This document shows, piece by piece, positions 10,799 to 20,227 of a stretch of 51,330 nt of DNA. The stretch is from Acidisphaera sp. (lineage in GTDB: Bacteria; Pseudomonadota; Alphaproteobacteria; Acetobacterales; Acetobacteraceae), in contig JAFAYA010000048.1 of the NCBI GenBank assembly GCA_019240635.1, positions 1-51,330 on the forward strand, written 5' to 3'. A model generated the notes under the pieces. The model was not told where the DNA came from. It worked only from the letters and a program-made list of their open reading frames with translations, and did not search any database. The translations under genes were made by a program, and so were the position numbers. The first letter of the stretch is position 1. Each line of letters opens with the position of its first letter.

Positions 10799-10870
10799 TT
10801 GGGGCGGGAGGATTCGAACCTCCGGATGGCGGAACCAAAATCCGCTGCCTTACCGCTTGGCGACGCCCCA
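10799..10870 (-). tRNA. tRNA-Gln (anticodon UUG)
   Basis: A complete cloverleaf on the minus strand. The acceptor stem TGGGGCG (from 10870) pairs with CGCCCCA (ending 10800); 10799 is the discriminator A. The D-arm contains GCCAAGCGGTAAGGC. The anticodon stem GCGGA/TCCGC has the loop TTTTGGT, so the anticodon is TTG (reads CAA, Gln). The T-arm is GGAGG-TTCGAAT-CCTCC. The 3' CCA is not encoded (CCG follows), so it must be added by nucleotidyltransferase. The body is 72 nt, the usual length for tRNA-Gln. Confidence 0.96.
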
Positions 10871-10949
10871 GCGGCCGCCGTGATAGGCCGGGCGGGGCCG
10901 TGGGTCCAGCCGGCGCGCGGAGCGCAGGCGCGGCGTTTCCTGAGGCGTT

Positions 10950-12320
10950 CTACGAGTGCAGCGCCAGCCGGGCGGCGGCGGCGCGGCCGAGCGGCTTGCG
11001 CAGCGGCGCGGGCGCGCTCGCGCCGGCACCGGCGGGCACCGGCCGGGACTGCGGCTCCGGCTGCGGCGGCGGTTCCAGCTTCGCGCGGCTCTCGGCGAGG
11101 CGCTGATAGAGCGCCAGATGCGTCTCGGTGGCGGCGCGGATCGACAGCGGCGAGCGGATGCCGTCGCGCAGCCGCGTCCACAGCCCCGGATCAGCCGCCG
11201 TCTGCATGCGCGCCGCAAGGTCGCGGGCGTTGCGGGCGATGAAGTGCAGGCCGCTCACGCCGTCCGCCACCTTTTCGGCCGGGCCGCCGATGTTGCCGCA
11301 GATCACCGGCCGGCCGTGGTTGAACGCCTCCTGGATCACCAGCGGCGAGTTCTCCCACCACACCGACGGCACCACGACCCAGCCGACCCGGCGCATCAGC
11401 GCCGGCAGATCGGCCGGGCGGTACGGCCCCTGGTAGCGCACGCAGTCGGCGACTGCCGCGGTCTCCGCCGCGAAGCGCTCCTTGAAGGCCTCGCTCTGGT
11501 GCGTCAGCGTGCCGTGGATGTCGACCTCGATGCGCGCGCGCGCATCCTCCGCCAGATCGCGGACCGCCTGCAGCAGCAGCGGCACGCCCTTGAGTTCGGA
11601 GAGCTGGCCGAAAAAGCCGAAGCGCCGGCAGAGGATGTCGGCCGGCGGCGCGGCGGCCTCGGCCGGCGCGTCCGGCTGGCCGTTTTCGATGCAGTGCAGC
11701 TTGTCGCGCGACAGACCCCACTGCGCGTACCGCTCGAGCAGGAACCGGCTTGGGCAGACGAAGGCGTCCACCAGGCCGACATACGACTTGATGAACATTT
11801 CGCGTAGGAAGAAATCCTCCGGCGAGTGCTGGGGAAAGCAGCCGTGGCAGTCGACCGGACCCGCCCGGTCGCACAGGCGCCCGTCCGTCTTCACCATCTG
11901 GCCATGATTGTGGCAGATCGCCAGGTATTCGTGCAGCGTCAGCAGGATCGGCACGCGCACCGAATACTTCCGCACCTCGCGGATCAGTTCGAGGCCAAGA
12001 TGCACGTAGTGATGGAAGTGCACGACATCAGGCGCAAACCGTTCCAGCAGGCTGCGGAAATCCTTGTAGACCGCCCATTTCGCGGGCTGGCGGAACAGGA
12101 AGTGGTCAAAGTCCGGCGAATGGAACAGCACGTCGCCGGCGTCCGCCCCGCACACCGAGAAGACGGTGCCGCCGCGCCGGCTCGGTGTCGGCGCGCGGCC
12201 CATGAACAGCACCTCGTGGCCGAGCGCGCGCAGTTCCTGGCACTGCCGGTACGCGGCGATCTCGCCGCCGCCGACGCCGAGGTCGGGGTGGCCGTGCGAG
12301 ATGATCAGGATGCGCGTCAT
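10950..12320 (-). CDS. GT4-type glycosyltransferase (GT-B fold)
   Basis: 456 aa from the ATG at 12320, which overlaps the stop of the upstream glycosyltransferase (ATGA). The N-terminal Rossmann domain starts ILIISHGHPDLGVGGGE, the usual G-G-x-E donor loop. The C-terminal domain has FGFFGQLSELKG (about residue 240) and the E-x7-E motif ENSPLVIQE followed by GRPVICGNIGGPAEKV, the nucleotide-sugar binding signature of GT4 retaining enzymes. The last 50 residues are Pro/Ala-rich and probably disordered. It likely adds a sugar to a surface polysaccharide, cell-wall glycan or glycoprotein with the GT2 partner. Donor and acceptor cannot be deduced. Confidence 0.88.
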   Translation of the reverse strand: MTRILIISHGHPDLGVGGGEIAAYRQCQELRALGHEVLFMGRAPTPSRRGGTVFSVCGADAGDVLFHSPDFDHFLFRQPAKWAVYKDFRSLLERFAPDVVHFHHYVHLGLELIREVRKYSVRVPILLTLHEYLAICHNHGQMVKTDGRLCDRAGPVDCHGCFPQHSPEDFFLREMFIKSYVGLVDAFVCPSRFLLERYAQWGLSRDKLHCIENGQPDAPAEAAAPPADILCRRFGFFGQLSELKGVPLLLQAVRDLAEDARARIEVDIHGTLTHQSEAFKERFAAETAAVADCVRYQGPYRPADLPALMRRVGWVVVPSVWWENSPLVIQEAFNHGRPVICGNIGGPAEKVADGVSGLHFIARNARDLAARMQTAADPGLWTRLRDGIRSPLSIRAATETHLALYQRLAESRAKLEPPPQPEPQSRPVPAGAGASAPAPLRKPLGRAAAARLALHS

Positions 12321-14581
12321 CGCGCCTCCACCCGGCGCGCGATCGCCTCGTCCCAGCGCCGGGTGTGCATCCAGCAATTGTAGAGCGAGAGGTTGCGCCG
12401 CCACTCCGTGTCGCCGATGCGGTCCTGCGACTGGCGCTCGAGATGATAGAGCTCGATCGCCGGCAGCAGCCAGTTGCGCCGGCCGCCCTCGAGAATGCGC
12501 AGGCAGAGGTCGCTGTCCTCGAAGTCGCCGATGATGTAGTCCTCCGAGAGGCCGTCCAGTTCGCGCCAGAGCGTGGTGCGCAGCAGCAGGCAGGCGCCGG
12601 TCAGGGCGAGGAACTCGACCGGCTCGGCGGCCGCGAGATTCGGCTGGCCCTTGTGCGGATGGTCGTTCACCCAGAGCCCGCCCCAGGCCGGCATGCGCAT
12701 GAACTGCATGCCCGCATGCTGCACGCTGCCGTCCTCGTAGATCAGCTTCGGCGCGACGGCGCCAGGGTCGGGCAGCGCGCGGTGCGCGGCCACCAGTTCG
12801 TCGAGCCAGCCGGGCCGTTTGGGCATCACGTCGGAATTCATCATCAGGATGTAGCGGCCGCGGGCGAGCGAGGCGCCGAGATTGGTCGCCGCGGCGAAGC
12901 CGGCGTTGCGCCGGGCATAGACCAGCCGGAACGGCACCTCGAAGAAACGGCTGACTTCCAGGCAGGCCTGCCGGGTCTGGTCGTAGATCGCCGGGTCGTC
13001 CACGACATAGATGATGTCGCTGCCGCGCACGAATGGGTCGTCCACGAACTGCGTCATCTGGAACTCGATGAAGTCGAAGCGTCCGTACAGCGGGATGACC
13101 AGCGATACCTCGGGATTTGCGGCCGGCGCGCCGAACTCGGCGACCACGGGCTCGCCGGCCGGCCGCTTGCGGACGGACCAGGCGGCCTGCACCGCCGGGC
13201 CGATATGCCGGTCGAGCAGCGCGCGCAGGTCGCGGTGGGCGGGGTTGAACGAGCTCAGGATCGGCCTCAGCGTCTCCACCGGGTCGTGCGGCGCGGCCGG
13301 CAGGTCGAGCTTCATGCGCAGGCTCAGCCCGCTGCGGCAGTGCACGACGAGGTAGGCGGATTTCTGGCCGCGCGCGATCGGCTGGCCGACGAAGCAGGTG
13401 AACCCCAGCTCGTCGCTCGGCAGGTGTGCGCCCTCGCGCTTGAGCGCCTGCCAGACGTCCGGCCGCTGGTGGCTGATCCAGTCGCGCCAGATCTCCACTT
13501 CCGGGCTCTCCGGCACGCGGAACGAGACGCTGCGCACGACATCGCGGTCGAGCAGCGCCCAGCCTACCAGGAACACGCCCTGCCCACCGACGGGGTGCAC
13601 GAGATCGGTGATGAGCCGCAGCCCGAGATCGGCGCGATCGACCGTGGTCGGCAGGCGGTGCACGGCGGCCCGCCAGAGCGCGCCCAGGCGCAGCGCGTCG
13701 GCGGCGGTGATCTGCCAGTGCGGCGTGGCGCGCGCGACCTCTTCGAGGATGACGAGCTGCGTGTTGGGGTCGCTGACCTGCAGGTGGCGTTCCAGCGCTG
13801 CGAACCCGTTCGCCGTGCTGCCGGCCAGGCCGAGCGGTTTCGGCCAGAGCGTGGTCTTGGCGGACAAATAGAGGACCAGCTCCTCGTCGGCGGCGGGCGG
13901 CGATTCCAGCGTGACCAGGCCGACGAAGCAGCCGGCGCCCTCGGACGCCATCGGCTGGCGCAGGTCGGCGCGGCGGAAGCGCAGCAGCGTGCCGTTGGCC
14001 CGCATGCGCACGCCGATCGCCTCGATCTCCGGATCGAGCGAATGGCCGATGACCAGCAAGGTGGTCGCGGTCAGGAAGCACACGAGGTCGATCTGCGGTG
14101 CCGGGAAGCCGAGCGCCGCATCGGCCTGGTCGGGATCGGGCAACCCGGCGACGTTGCGCAGCCGCCGCGCCTCCGTCTCGTCGAGCGCGGCGAACAGCCG
14201 TTCCAGCCGGTCCGCCTGGCCGGCGACGAATTCGGCGAACCGGTCCTCGTCGGTCGAGAGCGCCGCCTCGATCTCCGAGGACGTGCCGTCGGACAGCACG
14301 AAGGACAGCGCGAGCCTGCCGTCCGCGCGGAGCGGCTGCTCCAGCTGCACGGCGATGCCGACCCCGTAGTCACGCGCAACGGTTTCGTCGTCCTGTGCCC
14401 AGAGCGAGGCGACATCCGGGCGCGGGAAGCGGTAGAGGTGGCCGGCGAGATCGATCGGTCCGGCCTCGCCGCGCAGCTGCACGCCCTGCAGCACAGCGCC
14501 GCCGCGCTCGACCAGCCAGCCGAACACGAAGAGGCTGTCCTGCCCGGCGAACGCGAAGTCGATGCAGCTTGACGGAGTCAT
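12317..14581 (-). CDS. Large glycosyltransferase: unknown N-terminal region plus GT2 domain
   Basis: 754 aa from the ATG at 14581; a GTG at 14590 would add three residues. The GT2 domain fills about the last 265 residues: NPEVSLVIPLYGRFDF, NAGFAAATNLGA, the metal-binding NSD in YILMMNSDVMP, LTGACLLLRTTLW and the acceptor/base motif GDFEDSDLCLRI. The first 490 residues hold repeated beta-rich, roughly 120-residue units (FVFGWLVERGG near the start, FLVGWALLD near 330) with no catalytic motif I recognise; a carbohydrate-binding or scaffolding part is possible. The GT2 type resembles rhamnosyl/galactosyl transferases that extend polysaccharides. It is coupled to the downstream GT4 gene. Confidence 0.85.
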   Translation of the reverse strand: MTPSSCIDFAFAGQDSLFVFGWLVERGGAVLQGVQLRGEAGPIDLAGHLYRFPRPDVASLWAQDDETVARDYGVGIAVQLEQPLRADGRLALSFVLSDGTSSEIEAALSTDEDRFAEFVAGQADRLERLFAALDETEARRLRNVAGLPDPDQADAALGFPAPQIDLVCFLTATTLLVIGHSLDPEIEAIGVRMRANGTLLRFRRADLRQPMASEGAGCFVGLVTLESPPAADEELVLYLSAKTTLWPKPLGLAGSTANGFAALERHLQVSDPNTQLVILEEVARATPHWQITAADALRLGALWRAAVHRLPTTVDRADLGLRLITDLVHPVGGQGVFLVGWALLDRDVVRSVSFRVPESPEVEIWRDWISHQRPDVWQALKREGAHLPSDELGFTCFVGQPIARGQKSAYLVVHCRSGLSLRMKLDLPAAPHDPVETLRPILSSFNPAHRDLRALLDRHIGPAVQAAWSVRKRPAGEPVVAEFGAPAANPEVSLVIPLYGRFDFIEFQMTQFVDDPFVRGSDIIYVVDDPAIYDQTRQACLEVSRFFEVPFRLVYARRNAGFAAATNLGASLARGRYILMMNSDVMPKRPGWLDELVAAHRALPDPGAVAPKLIYEDGSVQHAGMQFMRMPAWGGLWVNDHPHKGQPNLAAAEPVEFLALTGACLLLRTTLWRELDGLSEDYIIGDFEDSDLCLRILEGGRRNWLLPAIELYHLERQSQDRIGDTEWRRNLSLYNCWMHTRRWDEAIARRVEAR

Positions 14582-14721
14582 GGTTGCCACGCGGGCGCGA
14601 CGGCCTCAGGCGCCGCTTGGGTCTGCCGGACGCAGTCCCGCTCGGGCCGCGCGCTGGTCCGACATCACGCCTCCTGTCCCCATGCCGGGTTGTTCGTGCC
14701 GACCCCCTCGGCGCCTCCGAT

Positions 14722-14750
14722 CTTGTAACGCGAAACCGGCTTCATTGCAA
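14722..14750 (-). promoter_or_regulatory. Candidate promoter of the glycosyltransferase pair
   Basis: Reading the minus strand, -35 TTGCAA (14750-14745), a 17-bp spacer and -10 TACAAG (14727-14722), each 4 of 6 to consensus. The region is the least GC-rich part of the 202-base gap between cysD and the glycosyltransferases. Transcription would start near 14715, leaving a leader of about 130 bases. Between it and the cysD stop, the minus strand reads a run of six T at about 14767-14772, without a clear hairpin. Confidence 0.35.
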
Positions 14751-14792
14751 TTCCAGCGACCTTTTCAAAAAATGCGACCGACGGCAGAATAG

Positions 14793-15701
14793 TCAGAAGT
14801 AGCCTTCGCGCTTCTTGCGCTCCATCGAGGCGGCCTCGTCGAAATCGATCAGCCGCGCGCTCCGTTCGGAGGTACGGGCGCGCATCATCTCGCCCACAAT
14901 ATCCGGCAGGCTGCGCGCCGGCGACTCCACCGCGCCGGTGAGCGGGTAGCAGCCGAGCGTGCGGAAGCGCACCACCCGGCCTTGCGGACGCTCATCGGGC
15001 AGCAGCCGCATACGATCGTCGTCAACGACGATCAGGCTGCCGTCGCGCTCCACCACCGGCCGCTCGGCGGCGAAGTAGAGCGGCACGATCGGGATGTCCT
15101 CGGCCATGATGTAGAGCCAGATGTCGAGCTCGGTCCAGTTCGACAGCGGAAACACCCGCGCGGTCTCGCCGCGTGCCAGGCGCGTGTTGAACAGGTCCCA
15201 CAGCTCCGGCCGCTGCGTCTTGGGGTCCCATTCGTGCCGGGCGGAGCGGATCGAGATGACGCGCTCCTTGGCGCGCGACTTCTCCTCATCGCGGCGCGCG
15301 CCGCCGAACGCGAAGTCGTAGCCGCCCGCCTCCAGCGCCTGCTTCAGCGCCTGCGTCTTCATGACGTGCGTGTAGTAGGAGGAGCCGTGGTCGAACGGGT
15401 TGACGTTCTGCGCCAGCCCGTCCTGGTTGGTGTGCACGACCAGGTCGACGCCGAGCCGCGCCGCCGTGGCGTCGCGGAAGGCGATCATGTCGCGGAACTT
15501 CCAGGTCGTGTCGATGTGCAGCAGCGGGAACGGCGGCTTGCCCGGGTGGAACGCCTTCAGCGCCAGGTGCAGCAACACCGAGGAGTCCTTGCCGATGGAA
15601 TAGAGCATCACCGGCCGGCGGCTCTCGGCCACCACCTCGCGCAGGATGTGCAGGCTCTCGTCTTCGAGGCGTTTCAGCGGCGAGGTGCGGTCGAGCGGCA
15701 A
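14793..15701 (-). CDS. cysD: Sulfate adenylyltransferase subunit 2 (CysD)
   Basis: 302 aa with a TTG start at 15701 behind GGAG. CysD is the catalytic ATP-sulfurylase subunit, making adenosine 5'-phosphosulfate (APS) from sulfate and ATP. The PP-loop reads [21 protein letters not shown] (about 31-51). Other typical motifs are [36 protein letters not shown], and the C-terminal [10 protein letters not shown]. It normally needs the GTPase CysN, but the next gene downstream is a glycosyltransferase on the same strand and no cysN or cysC is in the window. It lies 42 bases after ispE. Confidence 0.94.
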   Translation of the reverse strand: MPLDRTSPLKRLEDESLHILREVVAESRRPVMLYSIGKDSSVLLHLALKAFHPGKPPFPLLHIDTTWKFRDMIAFRDATAARLGVDLVVHTNQDGLAQNVNPFDHGSSYYTHVMKTQALKQALEAGGYDFAFGGARRDEEKSRAKERVISIRSARHEWDPKTQRPELWDLFNTRLARGETARVFPLSNWTELDIWLYIMAEDIPIVPLYFAAERPVVERDGSLIVVDDDRMRLLPDERPQGRVVRFRTLGCYPLTGAVESPARSLPDIVGEMMRARTSERSARLIDFDEAASMERKKREGYF

Positions 15702-15743
15702 GGCGGGGTCTCCGGAGGGCGGCAGAGGATAGCCGGACGGGCG

Positions 15744-16622
15744 TTACCGACAACCCAATGCTGGCGCCGGGGCGCCGCCCCAGCTCCACCAACCCGGGCG
15801 CGCCAGGGCGGCGGCGCCGGCCACCGCCGCGGCGGGCGTCGCGAACAGGCCGAAGCACGTCGCACCGGAGCCGCTCATCCGGGCCAGCAGGCAGCCGGGC
15901 AGCGCCCGCAGGCACTCCAGCACCTCGGCGACCGCGGGACAGAGGCGGATCGCCGGCGGTTCGAGGTCGTTGCGAAGGTCCGCGAGGCCCGCCGCGAGCG
16001 AGGCGGCGTCCGCCCAGGCGGCGGGCAGCGAGGCCTCCGGCGAGAAGCCTCCTCGGCGGGCCGCGAACACGGCGGCGGTCGGCAGCGCGACCCCCGGATT
16101 GACCAGCGCCAGCCCGAACTCCGGCAGGGCCGGGGCCGGGTCGAGGCGCTCGCCCACACCGCGCATGCGCGCCGGCCGGCCGGCGAGGCAGACCGGCACG
16201 TCGGCGCCGAGTGTCGCGGCGATGCCGGGCAGGTCGGCGCCGGCGGCCTCGGGCTCCCAGAGCCGCGCCAGCAGGCGCAGGACCGCCGCCGCATCGGCCG
16301 AACCGCCGCCGACGCCGGAGGCCACCGGCAGCCGCTTGTCGAGCGTGAGGCGCACCCGCGGTGCGATGCCGGCGCGCGACGCGAGCGCCTCGGCGGCGCG
16401 CAGCGCGAGGTTGGCGGGGCCGGCCGGCAGCGCGCCGGCGAACGGGCCGGTGGTCCGCAGGCGGAGCCGCTCGTCCGGCGCGGCGTGCAGCACGTCGCCG
16501 GCGCCGGCGAACACGACGAGGCTGTCGAGCAGGTGGTAGCGGTCCGCCCGACGGCCGGTCACATGCAGGAACAGGTTGACCTTGGCCGGCGCCGCCTCGC
16601 ACCGGCACGGCGCGATCGGCAT
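15744..16622 (-). CDS. ispE: 4-diphosphocytidyl-2-C-methyl-D-erythritol kinase (IspE)
   Basis: 292 aa GHMP-family kinase. It phosphorylates CDP-methylerythritol in the MEP isoprenoid pathway. The N-terminus shows [24 protein letters not shown], with Lys and His of the substrate site. The ATP-binding glycine loop is [18 protein letters not shown] at about 115-132. The third GHMP motif is [12 protein letters not shown] near 250. ATG start; it begins 7 bases after the TPR lipoprotein stop and is probably translated from the same mRNA. Length is normal. Confidence 0.96.
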   Translation of the reverse strand: MPIAPCRCEAAPAKVNLFLHVTGRRADRYHLLDSLVVFAGAGDVLHAAPDERLRLRTTGPFAGALPAGPANLALRAAEALASRAGIAPRVRLTLDKRLPVASGVGGGSADAAAVLRLLARLWEPEAAGADLPGIAATLGADVPVCLAGRPARMRGVGERLDPAPALPEFGLALVNPGVALPTAAVFAARRGGFSPEASLPAAWADAASLAAGLADLRNDLEPPAIRLCPAVAEVLECLRALPGCLLARMSGSGATCFGLFATPAAAVAGAAALARPGWWSWGGAPAPALGCR

Positions 16623-16629
16623 CGGCGGA

Positions 16630-18417
16630 TCAGGGAAGGCGGCGCTCGGCGGTGGTCGCCCCCCCGGCCGTCGTGGCGCCGGCGGTCACGCCGGTCGTGG
16701 CCGTGTTGCCGGCGGTGGCGGTGCCGTTCTGCGTCTCGGCCTCGTGCAGCTTGGCCTGCAGTCGGGCCACGTCGTCCGGCTGCGGCTTGAGGCTCAGTGC
16801 GAGCTGCCACTGATACTGCGCCTCGAGCTTGCGCCCGACCGCCCAATAGGCGTCGCCGAGATGGCCGTTGATGGTGGAATCCTCGGGGTCCAGCTCGACC
16901 GCGTGCCCGAGCCAACGGATGGCGCCGGCCGTGTCGCCCTGGCGCAGCAGCACCCAGCCCAGGCTATCGGCGATCGCGCCGTCATTGGGCCGCAGCTCCT
17001 GCGCGCGCTCGATCATCTGCCGCGCGCGCGTCAGGTTGTGACCCTGCTCGGCCCAGGAATAGCCGAGATAGTTGAGGACGTACGGCTCGTCGGGCGACAA
17101 TTCGAGTGCGTGCTCGAAGTCCGCCTCGGCCTTCGGCCACTGCTTGGAGCGCTCGAGCGCGATGCCGCGGTCGTAGAACAGCGGCCAGGCGCTGCGGCCG
17201 GGATGGTCGATCCGGGCGATCGCCTGATCGTACGCCAGGACGGCGTCGGCAAAGCGGCTCTGCGAGCGAAGGATGTCGCCCTTCAGCGCCAACGGCTCCG
17301 GCCGGGTCGGATAGTCGTGCGCGAGCTGGTCGAGCAGGCGCGTCGCCTGACCCGTGTTACCGGCCTGCTCCTCGAGCGCGGCACGCCGCAGCCGCACCAC
17401 CGGGGCGAGCGGATCGGCCGGCGGCACCGGCGCGAGCGCCGCGATGGCGTTGGCGGCGTGCCCGCCGCTCTGCAGGATGTCGGCCATCAGCAGCCGGGCG
17501 GCGGCAAAGTCGGGCCGCATGTCCAGCGCGAGCTGGAGCAGCATCAGCGCATACTCGGTGGCGTCCTGCTGGTGCAGCGCCGCCGCCAGCGCAAGATAGG
17601 CCTCGGCGATGCCGTCGCTGGCGTTGCCGACCGGACGCGCGGTATCGGCCGCCATCAGGCTGGGAATGGCGATCGAGAGATCCTCGCTGCCCTCGCCGAG
17701 CGCGCGCAACGCATGCTGCGCCTCCGCCGCGCGCCCCTGGCGGGCCTGCCAGCTCGCCAGGATCTGTGCCAGTCGCAGGTTGAGACCGCCGTAGTCGGTC
17801 TGGGCGATGTGATAGAGCCGCGCCGCCTCTGCCTGATCCCCGGCGAGGTCGGCGATCATCGCGGCGTGCAAGGCATAGACGCCGCGGAAGCGCTGGCCTT
17901 CGACGTAGGGCCGCAGCGTCGCGAGCGCCGCGTCGGCGTGCCCGCCGCCCTGCTGCGCCCAGGCGACCAGCAGCGGCCGCAGCAGCTGGGTCAGGCCCTG
18001 GCTCGGCAGTGCGTGGAAGCGCTGCTCGGCGGCGTCCCAGCTGCCCGCCCGCGCGTCGTCGTCGGCGAGCAGCAGCTGCGCCGCCGGGTTGTCCGGCAGC
18101 TGGGCGGCGAGTCGCGCCGCCTCCGGCCGATCGTCCATCAGGCAGGCGAGAAAGGTCTGCTGCAGCAACTCGGGATTGCCGGGATCGGCCGCGTAGGCGC
18201 GCAGCAGGTCGCGCGCCGCCCGGTCGAGATCGGTCTGGCTGGCGGCGAAGCGGCCGGTCAGGTAGGCGCCGAATGCCCCGGCGGCATCCGCCGCGGCGGC
18301 GCTGCGCTGCGCGCCGGGATCGGCGGCGGCGCAGGCGGACAGCAGCGACAGCGCGAGGAGCACCGACCTGCGGAGCGGGCGGGCATGCCGCCCGAGGTAC
18401 GAAAGTATGATAGGCAT
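16630..18417 (-). CDS. TPR-repeat lipoprotein
   Basis: 595 aa from the ATG at 18417. A positively charged start ([11 protein letters not shown]) leads into a hydrophobic core and the lipobox LLSAC with Cys29, so the protein is probably a lipid-anchored periplasmic or outer-membrane protein. The rest is tetratricopeptide repeats; clear units include [20 protein letters not shown], and [20 protein letters not shown] near 530. It ends in a Thr/Ala/Gly-rich tail (about 575-595). It lies between ETF-QO and ispE in several alphaproteobacteria; the function is not established. An upstream in-frame start at 18474 gives no signal peptide. Confidence 0.85.
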   Translation of the reverse strand: MPIILSYLGRHARPLRRSVLLALSLLSACAAADPGAQRSAAAADAAGAFGAYLTGRFAASQTDLDRAARDLLRAYAADPGNPELLQQTFLACLMDDRPEAARLAAQLPDNPAAQLLLADDDARAGSWDAAEQRFHALPSQGLTQLLRPLLVAWAQQGGGHADAALATLRPYVEGQRFRGVYALHAAMIADLAGDQAEAARLYHIAQTDYGGLNLRLAQILASWQARQGRAAEAQHALRALGEGSEDLSIAIPSLMAADTARPVGNASDGIAEAYLALAAALHQQDATEYALMLLQLALDMRPDFAAARLLMADILQSGGHAANAIAALAPVPPADPLAPVVRLRRAALEEQAGNTGQATRLLDQLAHDYPTRPEPLALKGDILRSQSRFADAVLAYDQAIARIDHPGRSAWPLFYDRGIALERSKQWPKAEADFEHALELSPDEPYVLNYLGYSWAEQGHNLTRARQMIERAQELRPNDGAIADSLGWVLLRQGDTAGAIRWLGHAVELDPEDSTINGHLGDAYWAVGRKLEAQYQWQLALSLKPQPDDVARLQAKLHEAETQNGTATAGNTATTGVTAGATTAGGATTAERRLP

Positions 18418-18496
18418 GATGCAGCACAGTATCAGCCGCCCGGCGCCGACGCCAACGCCGCGGGTTCGCACCACACCATTCGTTACATTGCGGCCG

Positions 18497-20134
18497 CTAC
18501 ATTCCGCCCGGATAGTTCGGGCCGCCGCCGCCCTCGGGAGTCACCCAGTCGATGTTCTGGGTGGGATCCTTGATGTCGCAGGTCTTGCAGTGCACGCAGT
18601 TCTGCGCGTTGATCTGCAACCGCGGCGCGCCCTCCTCCGCCCCGACGATCTCGTACACCGCGGCCGGGCAGTAGCGTATCTCCGGGCTGCGATAGCGCGC
18701 CCAGTTCACCGTGATCGCCCGCCCGGGGTCGCGCAGCTTCAGGTGCGCCGGCTGGTTCTCCTCGTGGTTGGTGTTGCTGATGAAGACCGAGGAGAGCCGG
18801 TCGAAGGTGAGCGTGCCGTCGGGCTTCGGATAGGCGATGGGCGGCGCCTGGTCGGCCGGCTGCAGTGTCTCGTTGTCGCGATGCGCGTGGTGGAAGGTCC
18901 AGGGGGCGCGGCCGCGCAGCAGGTAGGTGTCCAACGCCGCATAGACGATGCCGCCATAGAGGCCGAAGCGGGCGAAGGCGGGACGGATGTTGCGCACCGC
19001 CTGCAGCTCCTGCCACAGCCAGCTCGCCCGCAGCCTGGGCAGGTAGCCCGCCGGCTCGGCCGGGCGGCCGGCGGCGAGCGCCTCGGCCACCGCCTCGGCG
19101 GCCAGCATGCCCGACTTCATCGCGGTGTGGGTGCCCTTGATCTTCGGCACGTTCAGGAAGCCCGCGGTGTCGCCGACCAGGCAGCCGCCCGGAAAGGTCA
19201 GGCGCGGGATCGACTGCAACCCGCCCTCGGAGAGCGCACGCGCGCCGTAGCCGATCCGCCGCCCGCCCTCGAAGTGGCGGCGCATCGCCGGATGCGTCTT
19301 GAAGCGCTGCATCTCCTCGAACGGCGACAGCCAGGGATTGCGGTAGTCGAGCCCGACGACGAAGCCGCAGGAGACCAGGTTCTCGCCCCAATGGTACAGC
19401 CAGGAGCCGCCGTATGTCGCGCCATCCAGCGGCCAGCCCACGGAATGCTCGACCAGGCCCGGCCGGTGCCGCTCCGGCGGGATCTCCCAGAGTTCCTTCA
19501 CGCCGAGCGCGTAGGTCTGCGGATCGATGCCCGCGCGCAGGCCGAAGCGCTCGGTCAGCCGCTTGGTCAGCGAGCCGCGACAGCCCTCGGCGAGGATGGT
19601 GTAGGCGGCGCGCAGCTCCATGCCGGGCTGGTAGCCGGGGCCGCGCTCGCCCTCGCGGGTGATGCCCACGTCGCCGGTGGCGACGCCGACGATGCGGCCG
19701 TCCTCCTCGAGCGGCTCGGCGGCGGCGAAGCCCGGGTAGATCTCGACGCCCAGCGCCTCCGCCCGGCCGGCGAGCCAGCGGCAGACGTTGCCGAGGCTCG
19801 CGACATGGTTGCCGGCGTTGTGCATCTGCGGCGGCGTCGGCAGGCGGAACGCGCGGCCGGCCGTCAGAAAAAGGAAGCGGTCCTCGGTGACCGGCGTGGT
19901 CAGCGGCGCGCCCTGCTCGCGCCAGTCCGGGATCAGCTCGTCGAGCGCGCGCGGCTCGACCACGGCGCCCGAGAGGATGTGGGCGCCGACCTCGCTGCCC
20001 TTCTCGACCACGCAGACCGTCGCCTCGGGCGCGAGTTGCCTGAGCCGGATGGCGGCGGCGAGGCCGGACGGCCCGGCCCCGACCACCACGACGTCGAACT
20101 CCATGGCCTCGCGCGGGGACTCGGTCTCCGCCAT
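18497..20134 (-). CDS. Electron transfer flavoprotein-ubiquinone oxidoreductase (ETF-QO)
   Basis: 545 aa from the ATG at 20134; a second ATG ten codons in is possible. ETF-QO passes electrons from ETF, reduced by acyl-CoA and related dehydrogenases, to ubiquinone at the membrane. The FAD site is VVVVGAGPSGLAAAIRLRQ (about 15-33). The central region includes the ubiquinone-binding part (IYPGFAAAEPL, GCRGSLTKRL). The 4Fe-4S ligands are in the C-terminal CVHCKTCDIKDPTQNIDW. It ends in GGGGPNYPGGM, as in family members. It is the first gene of the minus-strand run to cysD. The frame stays open far upstream, but that part is antisense to a glycosylase gene. Confidence 0.95.
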   Translation of the reverse strand: MAETESPREAMEFDVVVVGAGPSGLAAAIRLRQLAPEATVCVVEKGSEVGAHILSGAVVEPRALDELIPDWREQGAPLTTPVTEDRFLFLTAGRAFRLPTPPQMHNAGNHVASLGNVCRWLAGRAEALGVEIYPGFAAAEPLEEDGRIVGVATGDVGITREGERGPGYQPGMELRAAYTILAEGCRGSLTKRLTERFGLRAGIDPQTYALGVKELWEIPPERHRPGLVEHSVGWPLDGATYGGSWLYHWGENLVSCGFVVGLDYRNPWLSPFEEMQRFKTHPAMRRHFEGGRRIGYGARALSEGGLQSIPRLTFPGGCLVGDTAGFLNVPKIKGTHTAMKSGMLAAEAVAEALAAGRPAEPAGYLPRLRASWLWQELQAVRNIRPAFARFGLYGGIVYAALDTYLLRGRAPWTFHHAHRDNETLQPADQAPPIAYPKPDGTLTFDRLSSVFISNTNHEENQPAHLKLRDPGRAITVNWARYRSPEIRYCPAAVYEIVGAEEGAPRLQINAQNCVHCKTCDIKDPTQNIDWVTPEGGGGPNYPGGM

Positions 20135-20227
20135 GCCGCGCTCCGTTCCTGTTGCGTCACCGCCGTCCGCTATTAACGCCCCCGGCGGCGATTGCGCAAA
20201 ACCGACGGGCGCGGCAGGAGAGCCGAC

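Noticed and set aside
10950-14081. A single 1043-codon glycosyltransferase fusion on the minus strand.
   Set aside because: The N-terminal part of that frame is out of frame with the GT2 coding sequence; two genes with an ATGA overlap explain the motifs better.
12365-14572. A 735-codon open frame antisense to the large glycosyltransferase.
   Set aside because: The opposite strand has clear GT2 motifs; this frame has none.
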